The position numbers and the translations under genes are program-made. Of a DNA stretch of 64,000 nt, positions 54,393-64,000 are shown piece by piece; the first letter of the stretch is position 1; each line of letters opens with the position of its first letter. This DNA comes from Aporrectodea caliginosa (Eukaryota > Annelida > Clitellata > Crassiclitellata > Lumbricidae): NCBI GenBank assembly GCA_020284085.1, contig JACEVL010000803.1, positions 150,488 through 214,487 on the forward strand, read 5' to 3'. The notes beneath the pieces were generated by a model, which saw only the letters and a program-made list of their open reading frames with translations, was not told the DNA's origin and searched no databases.

Positions 54393-54906
54393 AGTAAGTT
54401 ATTCAGCCAATCTGTCAGTCTGCGTGTGTCTGTGTGTGCATGTCTCCCCTGTAAATTCTGTAGTTGGAGCACGCATATTATGGCCCATGTATTTCAGCCG
54501 ACATATCTACAAATAAGCCAAATCTAAAATTTTATTTTCCACACACAATACGCTTGAGAATAATTCAAAACCGGACAACTGTCATAGAAGGATTAACTTT
54601 TCCATCCCTTCCAGGGCAGCAGCCGCAGCTTCCAGTCCTGTCTGTATGACGCTATCATAGCCATTAATCATTCGTGGAATCCGTGGCCGACGCATCGTTT
54701 GGAAAGATTAGATGAGAATCCGTGTTTGACGATATATAAGTCATTTATGCCGAGTATTGTATGGAGTTTAACTGAATACAACTTGGTTGGATCGTTGATG
54801 AGCTTGATTATATTTAGCTGATTTGGTTGGCATTGCTTAACTTGGAACCGTTGAGTTGGATGAGTTAATATTTTGTAATATGCATTCAGTATGAATTGTA
54901 GACCGA

Positions 54907-55160
54907 ATGGATTAATAATAATAATATTCTTTATTGAAACAATCCGGTTGACAAACCGCAACCGGTTACAGTGTACAATTATGCAATTGAAACAATTCAC
55001 AAGAACACAAATGACAGAAGACAAATCTTAACTTACTCACAGGACAGACAGCCTGCAATACACGGCGCTAATAGCAGCCTACAAAGCATATCCGCCCTAC
55101 GGGTCTCGAACTCGGTACCTCTCGCTCTCTATGCCAGTGTGTTATCCAATGCGCTATCGG
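54907..55160 (-). mobile_element. SINE S2 insertion, right copy only
   Basis: From an (ATT)n tail (TAATAATAATATTCTTTATT) through CAATCCGGTTGACAAACCGC to the head (TTATCCAATGCGCTATCGG). The left duplication copy lacks it (42505-42512), so it inserted after duplication, with loss of a few target bases. Confidence 0.88.
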
Positions 55161-55354
55161 TTCTATCCAGCCAGCATTTCGGTCGCCTTTAGATGGGATC
55201 CATATGGGTTCTAAACGGGTCTCATGTGGTAATATGGTTCTGAATTGGGCTCTCCATGTTGGCAAGTTGCAGACCGTATGTGGACAATTATTAGACTGAG
55301 TTTCATTGTCTTGCGTTTGAGCAAGACCGTTATCGACTGGTTTCGAATTGATGC

Positions 55355-56265
55355 TCGATAGTTAAGTGGTAAGCGTGCTGGACTGTCAATCGGGGGTTCA
55401 AATCCCCACCAGGGCAGAAATTTGATTCGAGATTTCTACTCCACCTGCACCCTAAGCCAACCCATCTATCGTAATCGTAATCTCGAAACTTCTACAGCGC
55501 CCACAAAAGCGAAGTCGCGGGAACCAGCTTATTCACAGGCGCTCAATCAGAACAAAATCGATAGGCAGGGGTCAAAATCCAGAAAGTCAGGCAGGCAGAC
55601 AAGCAGGCGGCTAAGGTGGATGGTGTTTGGTGTTGAGACGACGAGGTAGACAGCGAGAAGTGTTGGATTCAGGATAAGATTTGTCAAAAAGCAGTGTTTT
55701 CAGTTTCGAGTGAAAGACCTGTTGAGACTTGAGAGATAGCGAGAGGTGGAGTTTTGGTGACTTTGTAGGATGGGTAAGATATTTGTCGTAGTACTGGCGG
55801 AAGTTTATTCCAAAGAGGTGGAACAACTATGGCTATGGAGCGATTGCAAATTTTAGTGATGAGGTGACGGAAGGGCGGAGCAGTGTTAGGGATGAGGAGG
55901 AGCGGGTTGGACGAAGTGGATGGATCGTGAACAACTGACGGAGATAGGAGGGCTGGGAGGTTTGAAGTGTGTTGTAGGTGAGTGATATGACTTTATATTC
56001 TATTCGTTCAGGAATTTTGAGCCAGTGGAGTGATTTGAGGACAGGAGTGATGTGATGGTGTTTGGGGGGTTGGTGACAGCACGGGCGAGGGCATTCTGGA
56101 TAGCTTGGAGGCGGTTTATTTGGGTCATGTAAATGTTTAGGAAAAGAGAATTGCAGTACACTGACCGTACACTGTCGGTAGGAAGATGAGACGGCGAGGG
56201 TCATGCTGTCCACCCGCCCTCATCGGCCGAGGCTAAGAAAATGAAGACGCTAACACTTCATACCC
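55355..56265 (+). mobile_element. SINE S1, interrupted by an L2-like LINE
   Basis: Head TAGTTAAGTGGTAAGCGTGC, CTGGACTGTCAATCGG and GGGTTCAAATCCCC, with intact A and B boxes. The body stops at AGCCAACCC (about 55462) and resumes at GTACACTGACCGTACACTGT (56158). Confidence 0.82.
55463..56157 (-). pseudogene. L2-like LINE reverse transcriptase end
   Basis: On the - strand: NKPPPSYPECPRPCC, PPKHHHITPVLKSLHWLKIP, ERIEYKVISLTYNTL, QPSYLRQLF and RPTRSSSSLTLLRPSVTSSL, then a frame change into a NKLPPVLRQ-like stretch, KSQQVFHSKLKTLLFDKSYP and an (ATCGTA)n tail. This is the post-palm end of an L2/CR1-type reverse transcriptase, quite well preserved, with few frame breaks. It is inserted in SINE S1 and missing from the other duplication copy. 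Confidence 0.85.
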
Positions 56266-56344
56266 ATGCATGGGTGCCTCATGGCTAGCTGAAGGAACTG
56301 CTCTTCTCGTTCTTCGTGTTCTTCTTGTGCTTGTTCTTCTTGTT

Positions 56345-56405
56345 CTTCTTCTTCCTCCTCCTCCTCCTCCTCCTCCTCCGCCTCCTCCTCCTCCTTCTTC
56401 TTCAT
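56345..56405. repeat. (CTC)n array
   Basis: About fifteen CTC units with one CGC. Counterpart of 42955-42990. Confidence 0.9.
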
Positions 56406-56744
56406 CTTCTTTACACCTGGGTTCAGTTTCATATGATTGGATTAACTTGAATTGGAATTGATTTAATATGACTGGATTGGGCGTATATATACCAGGTCTT
56501 GTTAAGCAGGGGTCATGTTAGTTCGAGTCAATGATCGCTTAAATCAGATTATATAAGATTCACGCCGCTTCTTTTGCAGGGTCTCCGCGGCATCGAGTGT
56601 AAGCTGCTATATTGAACAGCCCCGTTCGGCAATTCATTTATCTTTTATCCCTATTCATCGTCTTATCCAGTTCGTGGTCTTAACACCGTCTCCTAGAAAC
56701 ACCAAAGCGTTGTCTCCCTTGGGACGTCATCTGTCTAACCGTCG

Positions 56745-56818
56745 AACATAGCCATAAATACTTAAGGACACATAGCCATAAATACTTAAGGACACATAGC
56801 CATAAATACTTAAGGACA
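56745..56818. repeat. 24-bp minisatellite, three units
   Basis: The same unit as 43332-43478. It ends GGACATAGGTCGC, the empty site of the left copy's Tc1-type MITE. Confidence 0.96.
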
Positions 56819-57049
56819 TAGGTCGCTGTAGCAAAAGAAACAAGAAGAAGAAAAACGTCTTCGATGGAGATTTTGAAGGGTTGTATTGTATCCATAAATC
56901 ATAATATAGCGCCTCTCGCAGTGCACACCAATCAGAGGCGCTAGGTTGCTGCGCTGCTGAATTGCTTTCTGCAATCGAAAGTGCATCTCTTAAAACACAG
57001 AACCTTCATTGAGGTGTGATATGCAAAGGCCTTAGACTTGGACTTGACC

Positions 57050-57284
57050 TCTTAATAATATTTTCGTTTATTCAAACAATCCGGTTGACAAACCGCAACC
57101 GGTTACAGTGTACAATTATGCAATTGAAACAATTCACAAGATCACAACAGAACAGACAGCCTGCAATACACGGCGCTAATAGCAGCCTACAAAGCATATC
57201 CGCCCTACGGGGCTCGAACTCGGTACCCCTCGCTCTCTACGCCAGATGTTATCCAATGCGCTATCGGGCCCCCCCCCGATATGT
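57050..57284 (-). mobile_element. SINE S2 copy
   Basis: Counterpart of 43938-44170, with the complete head ATCCAATGCGCTATCGGGCC. The internal ATGACAGAAG... piece is missing here. Confidence 0.82.
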
Positions 57285-57533
57285 TCATGGTTCAGAGCTG
57301 CTATGGCTAAGTCTCGATCCTTGCTTCAATTGGTCCCTCTCTTTGGAATGCGCTTTCTGCTACTGTTCGCTCTACAATTTTATCTATCAGTCTCTCTTCT
57401 TCCTTTGCTTTCTCAAAACCTGCTTCTTTTCGTGGGGCCTTGTGCAATGGGAGCGCTTCTGAACAGTTCACCCTACCAGAGGCGCTTTATAAAATACGTA
57501 TAAATACAATACATGCAATACAATACTTGGAGT
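57285..57533 (+). mobile_element. LINE 3'-end fragment (family 2)
   Basis: CTATGGCTAAGTCTCGATCC, TTGGTCCCTCTCTTTGGAAT, CTTGTGCAATGGGAGCGCTT and AGAGGCGCTTTATAAAATAC. Counterpart of 44171-44428. Confidence 0.78.
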
Positions 57534-57535
57534 AC

Positions 57536-58214
57536 TTGGCACTAATGCTTCGTATAATGTTCAAAGCTCTTGCCTCATAAAATGCCAACGGCATGTGTGC
57601 TTCACAAAGCTTTGGGCCCAATCAACGACTTTGATTTAGTTGACGGGCATAAATAACGAGGCTGTATAATCTGAGTCTGCCAAAATTATCACACAGTTGA
57701 TATCAGTAAGTAAATACACGGATAAGTAAACTTTGGAAGTATAATTATCGCTTTGAACAAGAGGCCATGTTGCTATGAAAGCTAAACAAGGTCTGGCAAA
57801 AGGAAGATAAGTTTTAAATTACCTCATTTGGTGCTGATCGACCAAGTCCCTTTGTTGAAGGCACGCAGACTCGAGAGCTAGATAAGTCCGGAATCTCGGG
57901 GGGTATACCAACTTAGTTTAGAGCTGAAGGATGGATAGGCTAAGTGTAGTTCGTCCTGAGAATCGCACCATATCAGGGAAAAGTAGTTTATTAATTGGAA
58001 TTATGCAAGACGGTTTAGCGAAACGTATGTGCAGGCAGATCCAAGCTAACTCCTAGCTAACATCCCCACAAAAGAAAACCCACTTTATACAACTCTAGAA
58101 ATACAAACCATCTATGCTGGTCTCTCACTTCAATAAACCTTTCCAAGCTTCAGTTTATACCTAACGCTGCTGCTGCTCCATGCAGCAGTATACTGTATTA
58201 AGTATAAGCATTCG
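57536..58214. other. No recognisable gene
   Basis: Single-copy-looking sequence. TGCTGCTGCTCC/ATGCAGCAG near 58165 is a short inverted repeat. No exon recognised. Confidence 0.45.
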
Positions 58215-58605
58215 TGGTTTCCCTAGGTTTGCCCACATATCTGCCTTCATTCGCGACACTCTCCATTGGCTTCCTGTGCCCCAGCGCATCCGGTTCTAAA
58301 CTGTTGCGTCTATGTAGCTTCTTCATACATCGGTCACTTCACTCCCTGGTCGCTCCACTCTCCGACCTTCTGGTTGTTCCACAATGCGCTGGGTTATCGC
58401 TCAATCTAGAAGCTTTGCTTATGTCGGCCCTTTAATCACCCTCCGCAGCTTCAGCTCATCAGTCTTTCTCTTCCCCTGTTTCGGAAACGCCCGAAGTCCA
58501 TGTTATTTGTTAGTCCTAGCACTAATTTGATCGGGGGTGCCTCTGAACTGGCGAGTGGCGCAATATAATGTTCGATTACAATTGCAATTAGAATCCAGCA
58601 TGTGA
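58215..58605 (+). pseudogene. CR1-like LINE reverse transcriptase end
   Basis: Frame pieces AFIRDTLHWLPVPQRIRF (58246-58300), TVASM/VASSYIG, LGYRSISKLCL and LIGGASELASGAI (58530-58565) appear in the order of a CR1-type C-terminus, followed by a GATTACAATTGCAATTA tail. Several frameshifts. Confidence 0.72.
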
Positions 58606-58930
58606 TCGTCTCGGTCTTTGGACCGCTAAGCTTAAGACCAGATGGAGGATTGTCGTACAACACCAGACAGTAACTGCATGGCAGATGAGAAGAAGAGTCT
58701 AGACGATCATGTCTGAAACTGAATAGAAACTATTGTCATCCGCTTGGGTACACCAGAATGTTGGTTCGTCAAAGCCGATGATATCGTCCGCGTTATGTAG
58801 GCCTCACCTCAAGTATCGTACTCTAGTATTTGATCGGAAAGCAGTACACATTTGAGCGACGTTCTTATTTATAGTCAAAACACGGTGTGGGACAAAACTA
58901 ATAACTATCGGATATAGATGACAGATAGAC
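58606..58930. other. Non-coding
   Basis: No recognisable features. Confidence 0.4.
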
Positions 58931-59320
58931 TGAACAAATCGCTCCATAGCCATGGCTGTTCCGCCTCTCGGGAACAAACTCCGCCAGTAGTACGACAAAT
59001 ATCTGATCCATTCTACGAACTCACCAAAACGTCACCTCTTTCTTGTTATCTCTCCACAGGTCTTTCACTCAAAACTGAAAACGCTGCTCTTTCATAAATC
59101 CTGGTTCCTCCTCTTCCCCTTACTTCCCTCGCCACTTCAATTCTAAACACCATCCACCTAACCGTCGGATTGTCTGCCTGCCTATACCCTTTGGATGTGG
59201 ACCTGGAATCGATTTCTCCCAGCCTATCGATTAAGATTAAGCGCCTGCGAAATCCCTCGACTTCGTTTTTTGAGGCGGTATATAATAATTCTCCAGATTA
59301 CGATTACGATTACGATTAGC
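58931..59320 (+). pseudogene. L2-like LINE 3' end with (GATTAC)n tail
   Basis: PPVVRQISDPFYELTKTSPL, LSTGLSLKTENAAL and a SLSIKIKRLRNPS-like end, then GATTACGATTACGATTACGA at 59298-59318. Same family as 55463-56157, on the opposite strand. Confidence 0.78.
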
Positions 59321-59332
59321 AGAAGAGAGCGC

Positions 59333-59335
<3 letters not shown>

Positions 59336-59398
<63 letters not shown>
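59336..59398. repeat. (TA)n array
   Basis: About 30 uninterrupted TA units. Confidence 0.97.
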
Positions 59399-59399
<1 letters not shown>

Positions 59400-59461
59400 A
59401 TGGGAGTAGAGTTATGTACTGCGTGTCTGCGTCCAACCTTCCGCTAGGTGGGGCGGCTGTT

Positions 59462-59548
59462 TGAACTGTTGTGCACCAAGCGCCTCTGATTGGTGTGCAC
59501 TGCGAGAGGCGCTATACAAATTGATAGATACAATACAATACGCGAGTT
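59462..59548 (+). mobile_element. LINE tail fragment (family 2)
   Basis: CCAAGCGCCTCTGATTGGTG, TGCACTGCGAGAGGCGCTAT then GATACAATACAATACG. Confidence 0.7.
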
Positions 59549-59634
59549 ACGAAACGACAGTAGCGTAGCCAGGAAACCATTTCGGCAGTTTCCATAGGAC
59601 ATGGTCGCAAAAGTTAAGCTTTTTAGTACTTCGA

Positions 59635-60015
59635 ATATTCGTTCATTCATTCATTCATAAATTTATATAGCGCCCCTTCAGAGGACTACTCAGAGGCGCT
59701 CCCGACTCCAGCACGGCCAAAAAGTACAGTTTTGAGCTTAGTAAAGAAAGCTTCAGTAAAAGTCCCAGGGAGCAGGCGTATCTCCTGGGGAGCCCGTTCC
59801 AGACCACTGGGCCCACCACGGAAAAGGCTCGATTCTGCATAGTTGCAGTTCGAGCAAATGGGACTAAGACTTCTCTGCAGAGCGTAGGGGCGGCGACCTT
59901 GAATAGCTCCCGCAGGTAGACTGGGGCTAGACCCAGTCACCCAGCTGGCATGACATCGTTGTACATATAAAAGCATATAAAACAACTTTGTCGGAAACAT
60001 TTTGGGGTTTGAACC
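59635..60015 (-). pseudogene. LINE reverse transcriptase end (family 1)
   Basis: On the - strand, NRAFSVVGPVVWNGLPR continues through KLKTVLFGRAGVGSASE in another frame to the TATAGCGCC end and a (GAATGAAT) tail at 59640-59660. One frameshift separates the two parts. It is the cleanest copy of this family's terminus. Confidence 0.78.
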
Positions 60016-60536
60016 CATGAAACACCCCTAAATACGCCCATTGTCAACGATCTTTGCTATATCTCTGCATTTCTTCGGTATGCTGCTGTCGTTTACTATC
60101 TGTTGAAAATTTCATTTCGACTTTCGACTTTGCAGACGTACCACATAAGTCCGTCTTACGGGCGTTTTTTGTTGAAAGATTGACAGCTGCGGTCGACCAG
60201 GAATTTGTTCCAGTCAATTTCACCCGTCCGACATTATATTTACGCAAATTGGCCATATGTGGGTCTAGCTGTAAGGATGGGTGACCGGCCGGACGGTGAC
60301 TGACGTATCGGAAAATTTTCTAGGCAACGCCAATTCGATATTGACGGCTGATTTGAGAGAAAATATGACGAACAACTGAACATTTGCTGAGCTGTATAGA
60401 TTCATCTAATATTATAGCTGTAGACAACGAACTGCATATATAATTATAAAACAATTGCAGTTTATGTACGTATGTATATATTTGTGTAGGCCTATATATA
60501 TATACATATACAGGCCTATACGTGACTATGTATATG
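60016..60536. other. Unrecognised sequence
   Basis: Open frames on both strands at 60044-60284 have no recognised domain and no clear splice sites. Confidence 0.35.
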
Positions 60537-60785
60537 GGGCCCGATAGCGCATTGGATAACACACTGGCATAGAGAGCGAGAGGTACCGAGTTCGAGTTCC
60601 GTAGGGCGGACATGCTTTGTAGGATGCTATTAGCGCCGTGTATAATTGCAGGCTGTCTGTTCTGTTAGTAGTTAAGATTTATGTCTTCTGTCATTTGTGT
60701 TCTTGTGAATTGTTTCAATATTATTGCATAACATGTAAATGTACAGCGCAGTGCGTTTGTTAGGCGCTTCAATAAAGAAAAGATT
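60537..60785 (+). mobile_element. SINE S2, complete plus-strand copy
   Basis: Head GGGCCCGATAGCGCATTGGA (A box), AGAGGTACCGAGTTCGAGTT (B box), body TTAGCGCCGTGTATAATTGC...TGTGAATTGTTTCAATATTA, then GGCGCTTCAATAAAGAAAAG. No anticodon-arm match good enough to call a tRNA. Confidence 0.82.
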
Positions 60786-60951
60786 ATCATATTATTTATT
60801 TATTATTATATATATATATATACGTACATAACCTGCATTTGTTATAGATATTCAATGCTTGCGAGCCACAGCTTGAGGCGTATATCTTGCTCATGTCTGA
60901 CTTTTGCGGGGTTATCTGGCAGAATTTTGTCCGTGGTTGGAAATGTTATAT

Positions 60952-60954
<3 letters not shown>

Positions 60955-61042
<88 letters not shown>
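60955..61042. repeat. (TA)n array
   Basis: About 41 TA units. Poly(Ile-Tyr) frames across it are artefacts. Confidence 0.97.
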
Positions 61043-61045
<3 letters not shown>

Positions 61046-61795
61046 CATGTATTCATACACATATATATATATATCCCATGGGAGCGGCAAGATCTAGGAT
61101 GTCTAGGATGTTTTCAAGTCATCTGGTTTTGAACCGAGTGTGAGGTGCGATCGCTATCAACTGGATAGCTGTCTACAGGGCGCAGGCGTTTGCTTACTCA
61201 GTTATGTTCGAATCTACATGTATACAATGCGCATATGCTCCAATGCGCCGTGTATCTGTGGTTGATACACGCATACACTCTGTAGACATACACGTGCTCA
61301 TACACATATGCTTTTTATAGCCTCGCTCGACTCAGGCAGGTCATTTTTGCAATTAAGTTTGCAAAAAGGCAAATCTGAGGTAGACTAATTGCTGTGCTTA
61401 CCATTATAGATGCAATCACCATTACCGATAGCATTGAAATCAGGGTCCGATTTGTCAAAAAATAAATACAGGGAAGGGGATCGGAACTACATATGCCTAT
61501 AAATAATAAAAATTTACCTAAGCCTCAATTAATTTTTTTATTTGTGATTTGTTTCTCGTTTCGCAAACCACTCGCAGTGGATACAATTTATCGGAGCTTG
61601 CACGATTCACACACAGAGAACAATCACAATGACTAAAACTTCCAAGTTTCGTTATTTTTAAATGAAGTTAATGAACTTTCATAATATGTATGTGTGTATT
61701 CAGCTAAGAGCACTTGTTGATCATCGAAATTTCAAGATATTAAAAAGTTTTCAGTCGGCGATTAAACTTTTGGCAGCGCTAACAGGAATCGGAAT
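61043..61795. other. No recognisable gene
   Basis: AT-rich. No exon or element end identified. Confidence 0.45.
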
Positions 61796-62690
61796 TGTAC
61801 ACGAAGCGTCAAATGTGACTAAATTGCACTGAAAGTGAAATGCAAATAGGCTACACTACGAAAGCCAACTAACCATTGCGCCAAATACTGTCAATAGAAA
61901 ATTAAAATTAGCAAACCCAATGAACCAGTGTACCACAGCAACAGTACCCCAGCACTCAACACGCCCCACAGTCACTATGAGAAAAGCTACTTTTCTCTTG
62001 TTCGTTAGTCGCCTTTTTTAAGTTGTTGATTGTTAAAGGATAACCCTACTCCTTAAAAAGTATATCATATCAACCTACATCAGGCCGATTGGTCATAACG
62101 GAGACTACATGACTATGGAAAATTTTGTAAACTGTGGGTAATGAATTTGAGGGGTCTAGCGTCAGCTTCTAGCCTTTGGGGCCGTCCAAAAATGACGTCA
62201 CACAATTTTTGGCATACGCTTTTGAACCCCCTCCTATAACACTGCTGTCAAAAATAACACCCAGACGTGACTAAATTGCACTGAAATACAAGAACACAAC
62301 GAAAAAGCTAACCAAACATTGCGCCAAGTAGCCTACAGTCGCTGAAAAATGAAAATATATAGCAAATCCAACGAACCAAATATTGAAATAATTAGAAAGT
62401 TATTACATAATGGTGCACTAGTATACAGCAACTATAAGAGAAGCTGTAATTAAAATTTAATACTCACAATTAGTGCTGTTATTGTTAAAATTATTTAAGT
62501 TGTTAATTGTCTGAAATTTAAGTACCCTACTCCTTAAAAGTATATACACAATATCAACCCATCAAGCCCATGGTCATACATGTCACAAATTTATTGTTAC
62601 CCCGTTTGGTGTAGGACTGTGACGTCATTTATGGACGAGCCCCTTTGACCGGGGATCGGTCAAAGACTAGAAGCAGGCGTCAAAAGAAGA
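61796..62690. repeat. Diverged tandem duplication containing MITE-like ends
   Basis: Two ~465-bp units (about 61810-62265 and 62270-62690) share GTGACTAAATTGCACTGAAA, CATTGCGCCAA, TTAAGTTGTT(G/A)ATTGT, CCTACTCCTTAAAA and AGTATAT(C/A). GGGGCCGTCCAAAAATGACG at 62178 and its inverse TGACGTCATTTATGGACGAG at 62620 look like the terminal repeats of a MITE of about 470 bp. Confidence 0.65.
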
Positions 62691-63179
62691 AGCTGGGGAT
62701 TCAACCCCCCGACTCCCGGCCAATCGGACACTGATTGAAATAAGTCATGGAAATATCGTCTTATATCAATCAACTTTATCTGCGCCGCCTTTTTTCTGTT
62801 CTATTTCCATTCCATTTTTGTCCTACTTTTTTACATAGTTTGATTTGCCACGTACTAGTATTTGTGTGTGACTGCAGATGTATGGCCTAGACGTAGTGTG
62901 TATCCATGCAGGCATCAGAAAGATTGGTCCATCAATCTGAAGATTTCGGATAACGAATGAAGAGACAACTGATTAACCGAAAACGCATCTGCCTTTCTGT
63001 GCCTGTATCTGTTACTGTGTTTGTGTCTGTATGTATCTGTTTTGGTCTTTTTGTGACTGTATCTGTTGCCATCTTTGCCTGTCTGCCTCTCTTTCTCGGC
63101 AATACAACAGTCAGTTCGGAGGCAGAACGTTTAACAAGATTCAATAACTTCTCTGAAATATTACTCTTTCACTTGCAAC
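62691..63179. other. No supported gene
   Basis: A C/T- and TCTG-rich stretch at 62990-63090 gives a hydrophobic open frame by composition. Nothing else recognised. Confidence 0.4.
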
Positions 63180-63500
63180 TGTTTATTCATCCATCTATCC
63201 ATCCATTGCAACTGTGTACATCATCCATCTATCCATCCTTTCATTCATCCATCCATGCAGTGCATGCACCCATCCATCCGACCATACACACACTCCAAAC
63301 TTCTAAAGCGCCACACGAAAACCAAGCGCAGAGAACCAACTTATTCACCCACCTACTCATTCATCCATCCACCCATCCATCTATCCCCACTCATCCCTCT
63401 ATCCATCCATGCATCTAATCATCCACCAACCCATCCAAATCCACCACAACCTACCCATCTTTCCATCCATCCATCTTTCCATCCACCCATCCATATATTC
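63180..63500. repeat. (CATC)n array with an embedded LINE tail
   Basis: CATCCATC units, interrupted at 63293-63350 by AAACTTCTAAAGCGCCACAC, the end of the L2-like LINE without its GATTAC tail. Confidence 0.9.
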
Positions 63501-64000
63501 ACTCACCGATGCGCGAGCATCATTCGTCTGTCAGTGATCTGCTTGTTGCTAATCTAATCCTTCGTAACCCAATCTTTTATGATCAATCCTAATCTCGAAC
63601 CTAAATCCGAACAGTTCCAAAATCTATTCGAATCCAAGGACTTCTCCTAATACGCTGGCTCCCTTACACACAACTTTCATTCTTAGGCGCAACGGAACCA
63701 GCGTAGAGCAGAGGTTGAATGACCTCAGAGGTCCGTCTTTTTGTGATTCATGTTCTGTACACGCCTCTGAGGTCTCCGGTCATACGTCGGCTGTATATGG
63801 AGTTACCTACGAATCAATGATGTCAAGCCTCCTTGCAGGCGGACTCACCATAAACATGTTTTCTTTTCAGGCAGAAGAAAAGCAACAAAGCCATTTCTTT
63901 TTCTGTATTATGCTCGTTTCATGTTTGTTTTCTTCCTTTCAGATCGCGCTGTTGTTCTGTTGGCCATATACATGTCGTCTTTTCATCGCCGGTCCCTTTT
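63501..64000. other. No recognisable gene
   Basis: GACCTCAGAGG and CCTCTGAGGTC near 63720-63775 form an inverted repeat. No exon is identifiable at the window edge. Confidence 0.4.

Larger units (their letters stand above)
52666..57535. repeat. Segmental duplication, right copy
   Basis: Collinear with 40858-44428. Longer because of a 1.07-kb satellite expansion (53320-54390), a SINE S2 insertion (54907-55160) and an L2-like LINE insertion (55463-56157). It ends with the same LINE tail (ACATGCAATACAATACTTGG). Confidence 0.92.

Noticed and set aside
53410..54516. 368-codon Ser/Val/Glu-rich open frame
   Set aside because: It is a 12-bp satellite; all frames on both strands are open in the same way and no splice or start context exists.
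60044..60284. Overlapping 70-76 codon frames on both strands
   Set aside because: No recognised motif. I could not match either to the missing channel or FReD exons.

Overview
The window is gene-poor, repeat-rich animal genomic DNA. It has spliced genes with GT-AG introns, tRNA-derived SINEs, several families of CR1/L2-type LINE 3' ends, an LTR retrotransposon, DNA transposons and very long micro/minisatellites. No bacterial operon, rRNA or CRISPR is visible. The mix (degenerate TTAGGG track, fibrinogen-related exons, a Cys-loop anion-channel gene, many SINEs) points to a non-insect, probably marine invertebrate. I cannot place the phylum.

Only two host genes are supported. (1) On the + strand, three exons at 30319-30620, 32792-32859 and 36281-36501 encode the start of the extracellular domain of a GABA-A/glycine/GluCl-type ligand-gated chloride channel. 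The second and third exons are exactly 68 and 221 bp, the sizes I recall for the equivalent exons of vertebrate GABA-A receptor genes. Later exons are not visible and presumably lie beyond the window. (2) On the - strand, exons at 50655-50751 and 49650-49814 encode the middle of a fibrinogen-related (FReD) domain, joined by a phase-1 intron. If the channel gene continues past the right edge, the FReD exons lie antisense within one of its introns.

Layout. 1-6000: a young gag-protease-only LTR retrotransposon with identical LTRs, bracketed by two nearly identical 1.56-kb direct repeats whose edges coincide with the LTR ends. 6-15 kb: LINE tails and long simple repeats. 15-17.3 kb: a mariner-like transposon split by a LINE. 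17.5-18.65 kb: a 5'-truncated LINE with its YADD catalytic motif intact. 19-30 kb: SINEs, tail fragments, CATC arrays and three hairpin or fold-back loci. 30-37 kb: the channel exons between minisatellites. 40.9-44.4 and 52.7-57.5 kb: two copies of a segmental duplication, each with its own later insertions; each copy shows the empty site of an element found in the other. 45.5-48.96 kb: a 3.4-kb fold-back element whose arms carry inverted copies of a Cys-rich (CXC-like) gene end plus tandem subterminal repeats full of ATGGCGG motifs. 57.5-64 kb: LINE/SINE fragments, TA arrays, a MITE-like pair and CATC arrays.

The most unusual structures are the 1.56-kb duplication around the LTR element, the fold-back element at 45.5-49 kb, and the segmental duplication with its datable insertions. 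All calls were made by eye. No alignment or database search was run, so family names for repeats are provisional.
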